From CAVTWH01 sp963794685 (GTDB lineage Bacteria > Actinomycetota > Actinomycetes > Mycobacteriales > Micromonosporaceae): 64,000 nucleotides of DNA. The DNA lies in the NCBI GenBank assembly GCA_963794685.1, contig CAWCFK010000005.1, forward strand, positions 310,001-374,000. The letters run 5' to 3'. The position numbers were made by a program, and so were the translations under genes. This document shows, piece by piece, positions 25,280-34,222 of the stretch. The notes under the pieces were generated by a model, which had not been told where the DNA came from, made no database searches, and saw nothing but the letters and a program-made list of their open reading frames with translations. Numbering within the stretch: position 1 is the first letter of the stretch; each line of letters begins with the position of its first letter.

Positions 25280-27433
25280 TCATGGCGCCCCGACGGCCAC
25301 CGGCTCAGGCTGCTCCCGCGGCGCGGCCGGCGCCGCCGGGTGCGCAGCGCTGTCGCCGTGCCCGGGCCACCAGGCGGCGTGCCCGATCAGGGCGGTCAGC
25401 GCCGGGGTGAGGAACATCGACATGACGAACGCCACGATGGCGATGCCGGCGGAGATGGCGAAGCCCATCTGCGACAGGGTGCTGTTGCCGGCCAGCATGA
25501 GCGAGGCGAAGGTACCGGCGAGGATGAGACCGGCGGCCGCGATGGTGGGACCGGCGTGCCGGACCGCCATGGCCGCCGCGTCGCGCGGGCTGCGCCCTGC
25601 CCGGGCCTCCTCCCGCAGCCGGGCCACCATGAGGATGTTGTAGTCGGTGCCCAGCGCCACCACGAACAGGTACATGATGACCGGCAGCATGAAAATCAGG
25701 CCGGGCTCGCCGCGCAGCTGCTGGAAGATCAGCACGGTGGCGCCCAGGGTGGCGGCGAAGCCGAGACCGACCGAGATCATCAGGTACCACGGCGCCACCA
25801 GGCTGCGCAGCAGCAGTCCCAGGATGACCATGATGAGCACGGCGGCGACCGGGAAGACCACCGCGTAGTCGTGGTTGACGGCCGCCTGGATGTCGACGAA
25901 GACGGCGGTGATACCGCCCACGTAGGCGGTCGTGCCGGCCGGCGCCTGGCTGTGTGCCGTGGCGCGCAGCGGGCCGCGCACGGTGGCCAGGGCGGCCCGG
26001 GACTGCGGGTTGGCGGCCAGCGTCACCTGGAAGTCGGCGACCGTCCGGTCCGGCGACAGGGTGGCCGGGGCGACCTGCCCGACGCCCGGCACGGCGGCCA
26101 GCTTCTCCCGGTAGGCGGTCAGGTCGGGCTCGGCCAGCGGCGCGGCGGCCTTCAGGTACACGCTGGACGGTTCGGTGGCTCCGGCCGGCAGGCCCTTGAG
26201 CAGTTCCTGGCTCCACATCGTGGACTCGGCGGCCTTGGCGGTGGAGCCGCCGGAGAGGTCGAAGTTGGGGTGGAAGCCGAGGGCGAAGACGGCGAGCGCG
26301 GCCAGCGCCACCCCCGACACCCCCGCGTACAGGCCGGGTCGGCGGCCCAGCGAGCGCCCGATGGCCGCGAAGCGGGCGCCGGTCGGCTCCCGCTGCCACG
26401 CCTTCGAGGGCCAGAACACCTTGGTGCCCAGCAGTGACACCACCGCCGGGATCAGCGTGAGCCCGGCGACCAGGGTGGTACCGACGGCGATGGCCAGCGC
26501 CGGGCCGAGCGAGGTGAACAGCGCCAGGGTGGACAGGCTCAGCGCGAGGAAGGCGATGATGACGGCACCGGCGGCCGAGGCGATCGCCTCACCCACCCGG
26601 GTCACCGCCCCGATCATGGCGGTCTTCGGGTCCTCACCGGCACGTAGCCGTTCCCGGTAGCGGAACATCAGGAACAGGATGTAGTCGGTACCCACGCCGA
26701 AGAGCACCACGATCAGCATGGCGCTCACCGAGCTGTCGGCCTTGAGGCCGAAGCCCTGGTTGGCCCAGGCGATCAGCCCGGTGGCGATCTGCGAGACCAG
26801 GCCGATCACGATGATCGGCAGCAGCGCGATGATCGGGCTCCGGAAGATCACCAACAGCAGCACCAGGATGAGGACGACGGTGGCGATGCCGATGATGGCG
26901 TTGGCCCGGTTGCCGGAGTCCTGGGAGTCCAGCTGTTGCGCCGCGGTGCCGGTGATGCCGCCCTTGAGCGCGGTACCGGCGAGCCTGTCCGGCAGCTGGT
27001 CGCGCAGTTGCTTGACCGCGTCCAGCTGGGTGGTGTCGCCGGCGCTGGTCACCGGCGTCAGCTGTACCGCGATGATCTGGATCAGCCGGTTCTGCGACGG
27101 CGGGGTGGCCAGCACCGCGGTGACGTGGGCGATGTGCCGGTCGGTGAGCTGCCCGGCCAGCGCCGTGACGGCGGCCGAGTCGGCGTCGGTGAGGGCGGTA
27201 CCGTCCGCGCGCTCCAGCACGATGATCGCCGCCGGCGTGGCCGCCTGCGGGAACGCGCTGCGTTGCAGCTGGATCGCCTGGATCGACTCGTAGTGGCTGG
27301 GCAGGAAGGACGCCTCGTCGGTAGTGGCGGTGAGCCGGGGCGCGAAGCCGATGACGGCCACTGCGGCCACCACCCAGCCGATGATCACCCAGACCGGGTG
27401 TCTGACGACAAACCGCCCGACGGTACCGAACAC
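25280..27433 (-). CDS. MMPL family RND transporter
   Basis: A 717-residue inner-membrane transporter with the duplicated RND layout: helix 1 (HPVWVIIGWVVAAVAVIGF), a large extracytoplasmic porter domain, a helix cluster with GVGTDYILFLMFRYRERL, a second porter domain, and a second helix cluster with ALGTDYNILMVARLREEARAG. The two GTDY segments are the proton-relay Asp/Tyr pairs of MmpL proteins. It probably exports a lipid or hydrophobic compound. It is a single gene, preceded 43 bp upstream by a strong palindrome (27476-27497), so control by a TetR-type repressor encoded elsewhere is likely. Confidence 0.93.
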   Translation of the reverse strand: MFGTVGRFVVRHPVWVIIGWVVAAVAVIGFAPRLTATTDEASFLPSHYESIQAIQLQRSAFPQAATPAAIIVLERADGTALTDADSAAVTALAGQLTDRHIAHVTAVLATPPSQNRLIQIIAVQLTPVTSAGDTTQLDAVKQLRDQLPDRLAGTALKGGITGTAAQQLDSQDSGNRANAIIGIATVVLILVLLLVIFRSPIIALLPIIVIGLVSQIATGLIAWANQGFGLKADSSVSAMLIVVLFGVGTDYILFLMFRYRERLRAGEDPKTAMIGAVTRVGEAIASAAGAVIIAFLALSLSTLALFTSLGPALAIAVGTTLVAGLTLIPAVVSLLGTKVFWPSKAWQREPTGARFAAIGRSLGRRPGLYAGVSGVALAALAVFALGFHPNFDLSGGSTAKAAESTMWSQELLKGLPAGATEPSSVYLKAAAPLAEPDLTAYREKLAAVPGVGQVAPATLSPDRTVADFQVTLAANPQSRAALATVRGPLRATAHSQAPAGTTAYVGGITAVFVDIQAAVNHDYAVVFPVAAVLIMVILGLLLRSLVAPWYLMISVGLGFAATLGATVLIFQQLRGEPGLIFMLPVIMYLFVVALGTDYNILMVARLREEARAGRSPRDAAAMAVRHAGPTIAAAGLILAGTFASLMLAGNSTLSQMGFAISAGIAIVAFVMSMFLTPALTALIGHAAWWPGHGDSAAHPAAPAAPREQPEPVAVGAP

Positions 27434-27475
27434 GACGCGGACTCCCTTCAGCTGCCAACACGAGCAGGGCGGACC

Positions 27476-27497
27476 CTACTTGCCGCCCGGTAAGTAG
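27476..27497 (-). promoter_or_regulatory. Palindromic operator upstream of the MMPL gene
   Basis: A 22-bp imperfect palindrome with perfect outer half-sites CTACTT / AAGTAG and an inner CCG..CGG; 18 of 22 positions are symmetric. The core resembles the TTACCGG-type sites bound by TetR repressors of MMPL genes. No tetR gene adjoins, so the regulator is distant. Confidence 0.6.
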
Positions 27498-27885
27498 AAG
27501 CTGAGAGCTCGGCCGCTGTGGCCTTCGCCACCTCGGCCAGTCGGCGACCAGGCGAACCGGCGCGCTCCACCCGCCGGCGGCTTGACGCATCAGGCCCGGG
27601 CTTGGCCCGGCCGCCGGGCCCGGGCTTGGCCCGCCGTGATCGGCTTGATGCGGATCATCGAGCGCAGCGGGGGCTGCCGGGATACGCTCTGGCCGTATAT
27701 TCCGGACATACAGGCAAGCGGCCCGGTGGCGGACCCGACGTCCGCTCCAGGCCGCACGGGCCGGCCGCCACGGCGTCGCGGGCTGCGGCGCTCGGGGTGG
27801 GCGGACGGCCATCGGGTCCCGTCGGGCTGCGGATGGGCTAATCAGCAGTTAACCTATAGACTTTCTCCGCTTTCCGGAGGACCTG
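27498..27885. other. Intergenic region before the sulfotransferase gene
   Basis: About 390 bp without a credible gene. It holds two direct copies of a 17-bp GC-rich element at 27593-27609 and 27617-27633, and a 17-bp near-palindrome at 27695-27711 (arms GTAT...CCGGA...ATAC) in an AT-rich pocket. A TATAGA -10-like element lies at 27855-27860, and the sulfotransferase ribosome-binding site GGAGG is at 27876-27880. Confidence 0.5.
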
Positions 27886-28869
27886 ATGCCACTGCCCGAC
27901 TTCTTCATCGCCGGCGTACCGAAGGCCGGTACCACCAGCCTCTACGCCGCCCTGGTCGGCCACCCGCAGCTCTACCTGCCGGTGACCAAGGAGCCCAAGT
28001 TCTTCCTCACCGACGGGCCGCCCCCGCGCCGTGGCGGCCCCGGCGACGTGCAGACCTACCAGGAGCACGTGTGGCGGCGGCGCGACTACGAGGCGCTGTT
28101 CGACCCTGCGCCGGCCGGCGCGCTGCGCGGCGAGGCCACCCCGTTCTACCTCTACGACCGCGACGCCCAGGAGCGCATCGCCCGGCTGGTGCCGCACGCC
28201 CGGCTCGTCCTGGTGCTGCGCGACCCGGTGGACCGGGCGTACTCGAACTGGTCACACATGTGGTCGGCCGGCCTGGAGCAGGAGGCGGACTTCCTGACCG
28301 CCTGCCGGCGGGAGCCGGCCCGGCGCGCGGCCGGCTGGGCCGACATGTGGCACTACCTGGCGCTGGGCAGCTACGGCAGCCAGCTGCGCGACCTGTACCG
28401 CCGGTTCGACCGGGAGCAGGTGCTGATCATTCGCTACCGGGACCTGCGCGAGACGCCGGGCGAGACGGTGGACCGGGTGTGCCGGTTCCTCGGCGTGGCC
28501 ACCGGCCGGGTCGCCACGGTGCCGCGGGAGAACGTCCGCGCCTACGTCGCCGACACGCCCGCCAACTCGGTGCTGCGGCTGCTGCTGCGTACCGGTGGCC
28601 GGTTCGGCCAGCACTTCCCCCGGTCGGTGCGGACCACGTTCAGCGGGCCGCTGCTGGCCGCCCTGCACCGCGACCGGCAGGGCTGGCGCAAGGACGGCGG
28701 TCCGGTCCGCCCCGGCCTCACCCCCGACCAGCGGGCCCAGCTCGTCCCCCACTTCGTCGAGGAGATCCAGCTGCTGGAGGAGGTCACCGGCGACAGCTAC
28801 GCCGACTGGCTCTCCGCCGAGCACCTGACCACCGCACGCCCCCGCCGACCGCTCACCGACGCGGCCTAG
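27886..28869 (+). CDS. Sulfotransferase (PAPS-dependent)
   Basis: A 327-residue cytosolic sulfotransferase that would move a sulfuryl group from PAPS to a hydroxyl or amine. The 5'-phosphosulfate loop is AGVPKAGTTSLYAAL (about residues 10-24), with KEPKFFLTD downstream. The 3'-phosphate motif is VLRDPVDRAYSNWSHM (about 110-125), and IIRYRDLRETPGETVDRVCRFLG is typical of carbohydrate/heparan-type bacterial sulfotransferases. The ATG follows GGAGG by 5 nt. The acceptor is unknown. The beta-propeller gene follows after 70 bp. Confidence 0.92.
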   Translation: MPLPDFFIAGVPKAGTTSLYAALVGHPQLYLPVTKEPKFFLTDGPPPRRGGPGDVQTYQEHVWRRRDYEALFDPAPAGALRGEATPFYLYDRDAQERIARLVPHARLVLVLRDPVDRAYSNWSHMWSAGLEQEADFLTACRREPARRAAGWADMWHYLALGSYGSQLRDLYRRFDREQVLIIRYRDLRETPGETVDRVCRFLGVATGRVATVPRENVRAYVADTPANSVLRLLLRTGGRFGQHFPRSVRTTFSGPLLAALHRDRQGWRKDGGPVRPGLTPDQRAQLVPHFVEEIQLLEEVTGDSYADWLSAEHLTTARPRRPLTDAA

Positions 28870-28939
28870 ATTCGCGACACCGACATCCGGCGCCGCACCG
28901 TGCCACGCCGGGCCGCACACATCGAGGGGGCGTTTCACC

Positions 28940-29854
28940 GTGCCACACGTCATCACCGACCTGCCCATGCCGCGCTGGACCGGATCGGAGCTGGTCGACG
29001 AACCGGCCGAGCCGGGCCCCGGCTCGTGGGCCGGCGCACCCAGTGCGCTGCACCACGACGGCCGCTACTACCTGGCGTACCGGCTGCGCCGCCCGGTCAA
29101 CGAGGGGCGCGGCTACGCCAACGTGGTGGCGTCCTCAGTGGACGGTGTGCACTTCGAGACGCTCTGCTCGGTGGACCGCGACGACTTCAACGGCGACTCG
29201 CTGGAGCGCCCGGCCCTGGTCCGCACCGAGCAGGGCCGCTGGCGGCTCTACGTCAGCGTGGCCACGCCGGGCTCCAAGCACTGGCGGGTGGACCTGCTGG
29301 AGGCCGACCACCCGGCCGAGTTGGCGCAGGCAACGGCGCGCACGGTACTGCCCGGCGACGAGACCGAGGGCGTCAAGGACCCGGTGCTCTACCACGACGG
29401 CCGGCGCTGGCACCTGTGGGCATCCTGCCACCCGCTGGATGTGCCGGGCCAGGAGGACCGGATGACCACCCGGTACGCCAGCAGCGTCGACGGGGTCCGG
29501 TGGAGCTGGATCGGGACGGCGCTGCGGGGGCGCCCCGGGCAGTGGGACGCCCGCGGGGTACGGCTGAGCACGGTGCTGGTACGCCACGGGCACCTCAGTG
29601 CCGCCTACGACGGCCGGGCCAGCGCCGAGCAGAACTGGGAGGAGTACACCGGCCTGGCCCGGGGCAGCGCTGGACCGGACGGGCTGTTCGGGGCGCTGAC
29701 CCCGGTCGGGGACGCGCCGGTCACCTCGCCGTACCCGCCGGGTGGGCTGCGCTACCTCAGTGTCGTGGCGCTGCCCGGCGGCGGGTACCGGCTCTACTAC
29801 GAGGCGACCCGCGCCGACGGCGCGCACGAGCTGCGTACCGAGTTCGTCGAATAA
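28940..29854 (+). CDS. Five-bladed beta-propeller protein, glycosidase-like (GH43/GH130-type fold)
   Basis: A 304-residue protein with GTG start and no signal peptide. Repeated blades show the pattern of the GH43/GH32/GH130 propeller superfamily: APSALHHDGRYYLAYRLRRP, ASSVDGVHFETL, LERPALVRTEQGRWRLYVSVA, VKDPVLYHDGRRWHLWAS, YASSVDGVRWSWIG and YLSVVALPGGGYRLYYEA. Candidate acids are the Glu in LERPAL and the Asp in VKDPVL. The family resemblance is good but I cannot name a substrate, and it may be non-catalytic. It probably shares a transcript with the sulfotransferase. Confidence 0.75.
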   Translation: MPHVITDLPMPRWTGSELVDEPAEPGPGSWAGAPSALHHDGRYYLAYRLRRPVNEGRGYANVVASSVDGVHFETLCSVDRDDFNGDSLERPALVRTEQGRWRLYVSVATPGSKHWRVDLLEADHPAELAQATARTVLPGDETEGVKDPVLYHDGRRWHLWASCHPLDVPGQEDRMTTRYASSVDGVRWSWIGTALRGRPGQWDARGVRLSTVLVRHGHLSAAYDGRASAEQNWEEYTGLARGSAGPDGLFGALTPVGDAPVTSPYPPGGLRYLSVVALPGGGYRLYYEATRADGAHELRTEFVE

Positions 29855-29873
29855 CCCACTTCTCCCATGGGGA

Positions 29874-29903
29874 TTGACCACAATACCGACGACTGGTTAG
29901 CCT
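29874..29903 (+). promoter_or_regulatory. Predicted promoter of the flavin reductase pair
   Basis: -35 TTGACC (29874-29879), a 17-bp spacer, and -10 TTAGCC/TAGCCT (29897-29903), 93-122 bp before the FMN reductase ATG, in a locally AT-rich stretch. A short 12-codon ORF begins just upstream at 29865 but has no leader-peptide features. Confidence 0.5.
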
Positions 29904-29995
29904 GAACGCGCGTCGCCCGTCCAGCGGCGGCAATCCTTGCCAGACAAGCGCAGCAGCCTCGCCGCCGACCGGGAGCGGGGCGAGGAGGCAGGCAG

Positions 29996-30577
29996 ATGAG
30001 CGTCACCGTCGTGGTCGGCAACCCCAAGCCGCAGTCGCGGACCTACCAGGCAGCCACCCTGGTGGCCCGGCAGCTCAGCGGCCGGGACCCCGACCACAGC
30101 ATCGACCTGGCCGGCTTCGGCCCGGCCCTGCTGGACTGGTCGGACCCGGCGGTGGGCGCCGCACTCGACACGGTGGCCGGCAGCCGCCTCGTCGTGTTCG
30201 CCAGCCCCACCTACAAGGCGACGTACACCGGGCTGCTCAAGCTCTTCCTGGACCGGATCGGCGGCGGGGCGCTGGCCGGCGTCACCGCCGTACCGCTCAT
30301 GCTCGGCGGCGACTGGCGACACAGCCTGGCCCCCGAGGTGTTCCTCAAGCCGGTGCTCGCCGAACTCGGCGCGGCCACCCCGACCCGGGGGCTGTTCCTG
30401 CTCGACTCCGACGCCGGCAGCGCATCGCCCGCACTGACCTCCTGGCTGGAGCGCGCCAGGCCACAACTGGCAGCCGCACTGGCCGACCTGCCGACGGGCG
30501 ACGGCGGCGCCCCGGCGGTCGGCCCGGCCGCGGTCGACGGTCAGGCCCGCACCGCGACCGTCGGCCAGTCGGCATGA
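29996..30577 (+). CDS. NADPH-dependent FMN reductase (SsuE/MsuE-like)
   Basis: A 193-residue flavodoxin-fold reductase that makes reduced FMN for two-component monooxygenases. The phosphate-binding loop is VVGNPKPQSRTYQAATLV at the N-terminus, and FASPTYKATYTGLLKLFLDRI is the family's flavin-site helix. GAGGAGG lies before the ATG. It overlaps the flavin reductase gene by 4 bp (ATGA). With the monooxygenases at 31-42 kb, it fits the reductase of a sulfonate/sulfone desulfurisation system. Confidence 0.9.
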   Translation: MSVTVVVGNPKPQSRTYQAATLVARQLSGRDPDHSIDLAGFGPALLDWSDPAVGAALDTVAGSRLVVFASPTYKATYTGLLKLFLDRIGGGALAGVTAVPLMLGGDWRHSLAPEVFLKPVLAELGAATPTRGLFLLDSDAGSASPALTSWLERARPQLAAALADLPTGDGGAPAVGPAAVDGQARTATVGQSA

Positions 30578-31083
30578 GCCTGCGCCCGGTCCCCCACCCG
30601 ACCCACCTGCGCCGGGTCTTCGGTGCCTTCCCCACCGGCGTCACCGCCATCGCCGCCGTCGTCGAGGGGGTACCGGTCGGCCTCGCCGCCAGCTCGTTCA
30701 CCCCGGTCTCGCTGGAGCCGCCGATGGTCTCGGTCTGCGTGGCGCACACCTCCGCCACCTGGCCGCTGCTGCGGCGCGCCGTCCGGCTCGGCGTCACCGT
30801 GCTGGGCGCCCACCAGGAGCGGCTGTGCCGCCAGCTCAGTGCCCGGGACACCGACCGGTTCGCCGGCACCAGCTGGCGCGCCGTCGGCGACGGCGCGGTC
30901 CTGCTGGACGGCGCCAGCGCCTGGCTGGACTGCACCATCGAACGCGAGATCCCGGCCGGCGACCACGACATCGTCCTGTTGCGCGTGCACGACCTGGACG
31001 CCGACCCGGACGTCGCGCCACTGGTCTTCCACGGCAGCGCCTTCCGCCAGCTGCTGCCCACGCAGCACCCGGCCGCCGCCTGA
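30574..31083 (+). CDS. Flavin reductase family protein (DszD/HpaC-like)
   Basis: A 169-residue split-barrel flavin reductase. It has FGAFPTGVTAIAAVVEGVPVGLAASSFTPVSLEPPMVSVCV, read in segments, the classic flavin-binding start of the family, and C-terminal GDHDIVLLRVHDLDADPDVAPLVFHGSAFRQL. It supplies free FMNH2 or FADH2 to partner oxygenases such as DszA/DszC types. It is coupled to the SsuE-like gene; having two unrelated reductases in one operon is notable. A terminator follows at 31113-31155. Confidence 0.92.
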   Translation: MSLRPVPHPTHLRRVFGAFPTGVTAIAAVVEGVPVGLAASSFTPVSLEPPMVSVCVAHTSATWPLLRRAVRLGVTVLGAHQERLCRQLSARDTDRFAGTSWRAVGDGAVLLDGASAWLDCTIEREIPAGDHDIVLLRVHDLDADPDVAPLVFHGSAFRQLLPTQHPAAA

Positions 31084-31112
31084 CAACGGCGGCCGGCAGC
31101 CGCTCGACGAGC

Positions 31113-31155
31113 CACGGGGGCCGGCAGCGCTCAGCGAGCACCACCGGCCCCCGTG
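31113..31155. terminator. Bidirectional intrinsic terminator
   Basis: Perfect 12-bp arms (CACGGGGGCCGG and complement) with a 19-nt loop between the convergent flavin reductase and DszA-like genes. Confidence 0.75.
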
Positions 31156-31170
31156 CGGGGCCCGGACTTC

Positions 31171-32553
31171 TCAGCCGGACAGCGCCGCCGGATCGCGGTA
31201 CCGGGCGCCCGGGTGCACCGGGAACAGCCGGTCGTTGCCCGGCCCGAACAGGCGCTCGCGCAGCGTCTCGCCGTCCTGGTAGGACTCCCGGTACCGGCCG
31301 CGCCGGCGCAGCTCCGGGACCACCAGCTCGATGAAGTCCTCGGCCGTCCCCGGGGTCAGGAACTGGCGCAGGTTGATGCCGTCGATGCCGCCCTCGTCCA
31401 CCCACTTCTCCAGCTCGTCGGCGACCACCGAGGGGGTACCCACGACGAAGAACGGACCGCGCCGGTACCCGCCCACCCGGTCGAGCACCTCGCCCACCGT
31501 CTGCTCCGGCTTGTACCGGTAGCCCAGTCGTTGGTAGCCGGGATCCTTGCGGGCCACGATGTCGGAGATCCGCTCCTCGCGCGGGTAGCGGGTCCAGTCC
31601 AGCCCTGCTCCGGAGTGCGCCAGGTGGCCGTCGACGCTGCGCAGCCGCTGGAATTCGGCGTACTTCGCCTCGGCCTGCTCCTGGGTGCGACCGACGATGA
31701 CCGCCGCGCCGGCCAGGAACTTGATGTGGTCCGGGTCGCGGCCGTGCACCTTGGCCCGGGACCGGGTGTCCTCGATGTTGGCGCGCACCTCGTCCAGCGA
31801 GAAGCCGCCCACGAACACCGCCTCGGCGTGCTTGCTGGCGAACTCCCGCCCGGCGTCCGAACTGCCGGCCTGGTAGATCACCGGGGTGCGCTGCCGGGAC
31901 GGCTGGGACAGGTGCGGGCCGGCCACCGTGTAGTACTGCCCGACGTGGTTGATGGCCCGGACCTTCTCCGGGTCGGTGTAGACCCGGTTGTCCCGGTCCT
32001 GGATCACCGCGTCGTCGTCCCAGGAGCCTTCCCACAGCTTGTACAGCACGTCCAGGTACTCGTCGGCGATCTCGTACCGGTGGTCGTGCTCGACCTCGTC
32101 GGCGTGGCCGAAGTTGCGGGCGGCGTTGGGCAGGTAGGAGGTGACCACGTTCCAGGCCACCCGGCCCTTCGTCAGGTGGTCCAGCGTGGACATCCGGCGG
32201 GCGAAGGCGAACGGCGGCTCGTAGGTGGTGGAAAAGGTGGCCGCGAAGCCGAGGTTGCGGGTGACGGCGGCCATCGCGGGGATGAGCAGCAGCGGGTCGT
32301 TGTTGGGGATCTGCACCGCCTCCCGCAGCGCGGTCTGCGGACCGCCCCGGAAGCCGTCGTAGGCGCCGATGACGTCGGCCAGGAACACCGCGTCGAAGCC
32401 GCCGTACTCCAGCAGCTTGGCCAGCTCGGTCCAGAACTCGATGTCGTTGAACCGGTGCCGGTTGTTGTCCTCGTGCACCCACAGCCCGTGCGAGATGTGC
32501 CCGACGCAGTTCATCTCGAACAGGTTGACGTGGATCTTCTTGCGGTCAGGCAT
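31171..32553 (-). CDS. LLM flavin-dependent monooxygenase, NtaA/SnaA/DszA type
   Basis: A 460-residue FMNH2-dependent monooxygenase of the NtaA/SnaA/DszA group, which oxidises sulfones, nitrilotriacetate and similar compounds. Diagnostic segments are HVNLFEMNCVGHISHGLW near the start, RHRFNDIEFWTELAKLLEYGGFDAVFLADVIG in parts, GRVAWNVVTSYLPNAARNFG, HVGQYYTVAGPHLSQPSRQRTPVIYQAGSSDAGREFA in parts, and AELRR-like VVPELRRRGRYR at the end. The length is typical. It is the last gene of the five-gene ABC importer operon (8-bp overlap with the ATPase gene), so its substrate is probably what the importer brings in. Confidence 0.93.
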   Translation of the reverse strand: MPDRKKIHVNLFEMNCVGHISHGLWVHEDNNRHRFNDIEFWTELAKLLEYGGFDAVFLADVIGAYDGFRGGPQTALREAVQIPNNDPLLLIPAMAAVTRNLGFAATFSTTYEPPFAFARRMSTLDHLTKGRVAWNVVTSYLPNAARNFGHADEVEHDHRYEIADEYLDVLYKLWEGSWDDDAVIQDRDNRVYTDPEKVRAINHVGQYYTVAGPHLSQPSRQRTPVIYQAGSSDAGREFASKHAEAVFVGGFSLDEVRANIEDTRSRAKVHGRDPDHIKFLAGAAVIVGRTQEQAEAKYAEFQRLRSVDGHLAHSGAGLDWTRYPREERISDIVARKDPGYQRLGYRYKPEQTVGEVLDRVGGYRRGPFFVVGTPSVVADELEKWVDEGGIDGINLRQFLTPGTAEDFIELVVPELRRRGRYRESYQDGETLRERLFGPGNDRLFPVHPGARYRDPAALSG

Positions 32554-34222
32554 GGGTCAGCTCTCCTGGTGCCCGCGTCTCGGCGGGCGGCTGGGTGATC
32601 CGGGGGATGGCGGCCAGCAGTTCCCGGGTGTAGGGGTGCTGTGGGTCGTCGAAGATCTGCCGCACCGGGCCGGCCTCCACCACCTGACCGTCCTTCATCA
32701 CCAGGACGTGGTCGCTGACGTGGTGGATGACGCCCAGGTCGTGGGAGATGAACAGGTACGCCACCGACAGCCGCTCCTGCAGGTCGGCGAGCAGGTCGAG
32801 GATGCGGGCCTGGACCGAGACGTCCAGCGCGGAGACCGGCTCGTCACAGACGATGACGTCCGGCTCGGTGGCCAGCGCCCGGGCGATGGCGATGCGCTGG
32901 CGCTGCCCGCCGGACAGCTCCAGCGGCCGGCGCCGCAGGTAGCTGCCGTCCAGCCGGACCAGTTCGAGCAGCTGCGCCGCCCGGTCCCGGCGGGCCCGCC
33001 GGCTGGCCCTGCCGGCCACCTTGAGCGCCTCGTCGAGCACCTTGGCGATGGTGTACCGGGGATCGAAGCTGGCCAGCGGGTCCTGGTAGATGAGCTGGAT
33101 GCGGCGGCGTTCGGCGCGCCGGGCAGCGGAGTCCAGCGCCGCCCAGTCCTGCCCGTGCAGCCGGACCACCCCGGCGTCCGGCTGCTCCAGGCCCAGCACC
33201 AGCCGGGCGGTGGTGGACTTGCCGGAGCCGGATTCGCCCACCACGCCCAGCGTCTGCCCGGGCAGCAGCCGCAGCGACACGTCGGCCACGGCGGTGCGGG
33301 GCTGCCCGTCCGGGCCGGGGAACTGCTTGCGCAGCCCGACCGCCTCGATGACCGGCTGGTCCGGTGGCGGCGTGGGTCGGGGCGCCACCCGGGGCAGCGG
33401 TCGGATCGGCTGGCCGTAGCGGTCCAGCGCGGCCAGCCGGGTGCCTCTGGCGTGCGCCGAGGGCACGGCCGCCAGCAGTGATCGGGTGTACTCGTGCTGC
33501 GGGTCGCCGAGCACGTCGGCGGTGCGTCCGGTCTCCACGATCCGCCCGTCCTTGAGGACGGCCACCCGGTCGGCGAGCCGGGCCACCACGGACAGGTCGT
33601 GGCTGACCATGAGCAGGCCGGTCCGGCTGTCCTTGAGCGAGCGCAGCAGGTCGAGCACCTGGACGGCGATGGTGGCGTCCAGCGCGGTGGTCGGCTCGTC
33701 GGCGAGCAGCAGTTCCGGGCCGCAGGCGATGGCCGAGGCGATCAGGGCCCGCTGGCGCAGCCCGCCGGAGAGCTGGTGCGGGTACTGGGCGGCGCGGATC
33801 TCCGGCTCCGGTACCCCGACCGAGCGCAGCAGCTCGATCACCTTGGCGGCGCGCTGCTCCCGGTTGAGGCTGGTGTGCAGCTGGAGCGGTTCGGCGATCT
33901 CCCGGCCCACCGGGCGCAGCGGGTCCAGGGAGGCCAGCGCGTCCTGCAGGACGAAGCCGATCCGGGCGCCGCGCACCCGGCGCCAGTCCCGTTCGCCGTA
34001 GCCGGTGACGTCGACGCCGTCGAAGTGCAGCCGCTGCGCGCGGACCGCGGCGCCGTGGCCGGCCAGGCCGACCAGGGTGCGGGTGGTGACGCTCTTGCCC
34101 GAGCCGGACTCCCCCACCAGCGCCAGGCACTCGCCCCGCGCCAAAGTGAGCGAGATGTCGTCCACCACGGTGACGCCGCCGAAGGCGACGGTGAGGCCGG
34201 CGACCTCCACCAGTGCGGTCAT
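32546..34222 (-). CDS. ABC transporter ATP-binding protein, fused DppD-DppF type
   Basis: A 558-residue protein with two complete ABC ATPase domains. The first has Walker A GESGSGKS (about 36-43), signature LSGGLRQR and Walker B LLLADEPTTALD. The second has VGESGSGKSTTARL, signature LSGGQRQRIAIARALA and VIVCDEPVSALD. Each is followed by the QHEYTRSLLAA or QHPYTRELLAA C-terminal motif of peptide/nickel importers. It powers the two permeases encoded upstream. Overlaps: 4 bp with DppC, 8 bp with the DszA-like gene. Confidence 0.95.
   Translation of the reverse strand: MTALVEVAGLTVAFGGVTVVDDISLTLARGECLALVGESGSGKSVTTRTLVGLAGHGAAVRAQRLHFDGVDVTGYGERDWRRVRGARIGFVLQDALASLDPLRPVGREIAEPLQLHTSLNREQRAAKVIELLRSVGVPEPEIRAAQYPHQLSGGLRQRALIASAIACGPELLLADEPTTALDATIAVQVLDLLRSLKDSRTGLLMVSHDLSVVARLADRVAVLKDGRIVETGRTADVLGDPQHEYTRSLLAAVPSAHARGTRLAALDRYGQPIRPLPRVAPRPTPPPDQPVIEAVGLRKQFPGPDGQPRTAVADVSLRLLPGQTLGVVGESGSGKSTTARLVLGLEQPDAGVVRLHGQDWAALDSAARRAERRRIQLIYQDPLASFDPRYTIAKVLDEALKVAGRASRRARRDRAAQLLELVRLDGSYLRRRPLELSGGQRQRIAIARALATEPDVIVCDEPVSALDVSVQARILDLLADLQERLSVAYLFISHDLGVIHHVSDHVLVMKDGQVVEAGPVRQIFDDPQHPYTRELLAAIPRITQPPAETRAPGELTHA

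Noticed and set aside
27582..27885. Open frame in the region before the sulfotransferase
   Set aside because: It runs through direct repeats and the predicted promoter and has Arg/Gly-rich shadow composition.
29865..29903. 12-codon ORF as a second leader peptide before the FMN reductase
   Set aside because: It has no Cys codons or leader-family motif and overlaps the predicted promoter.
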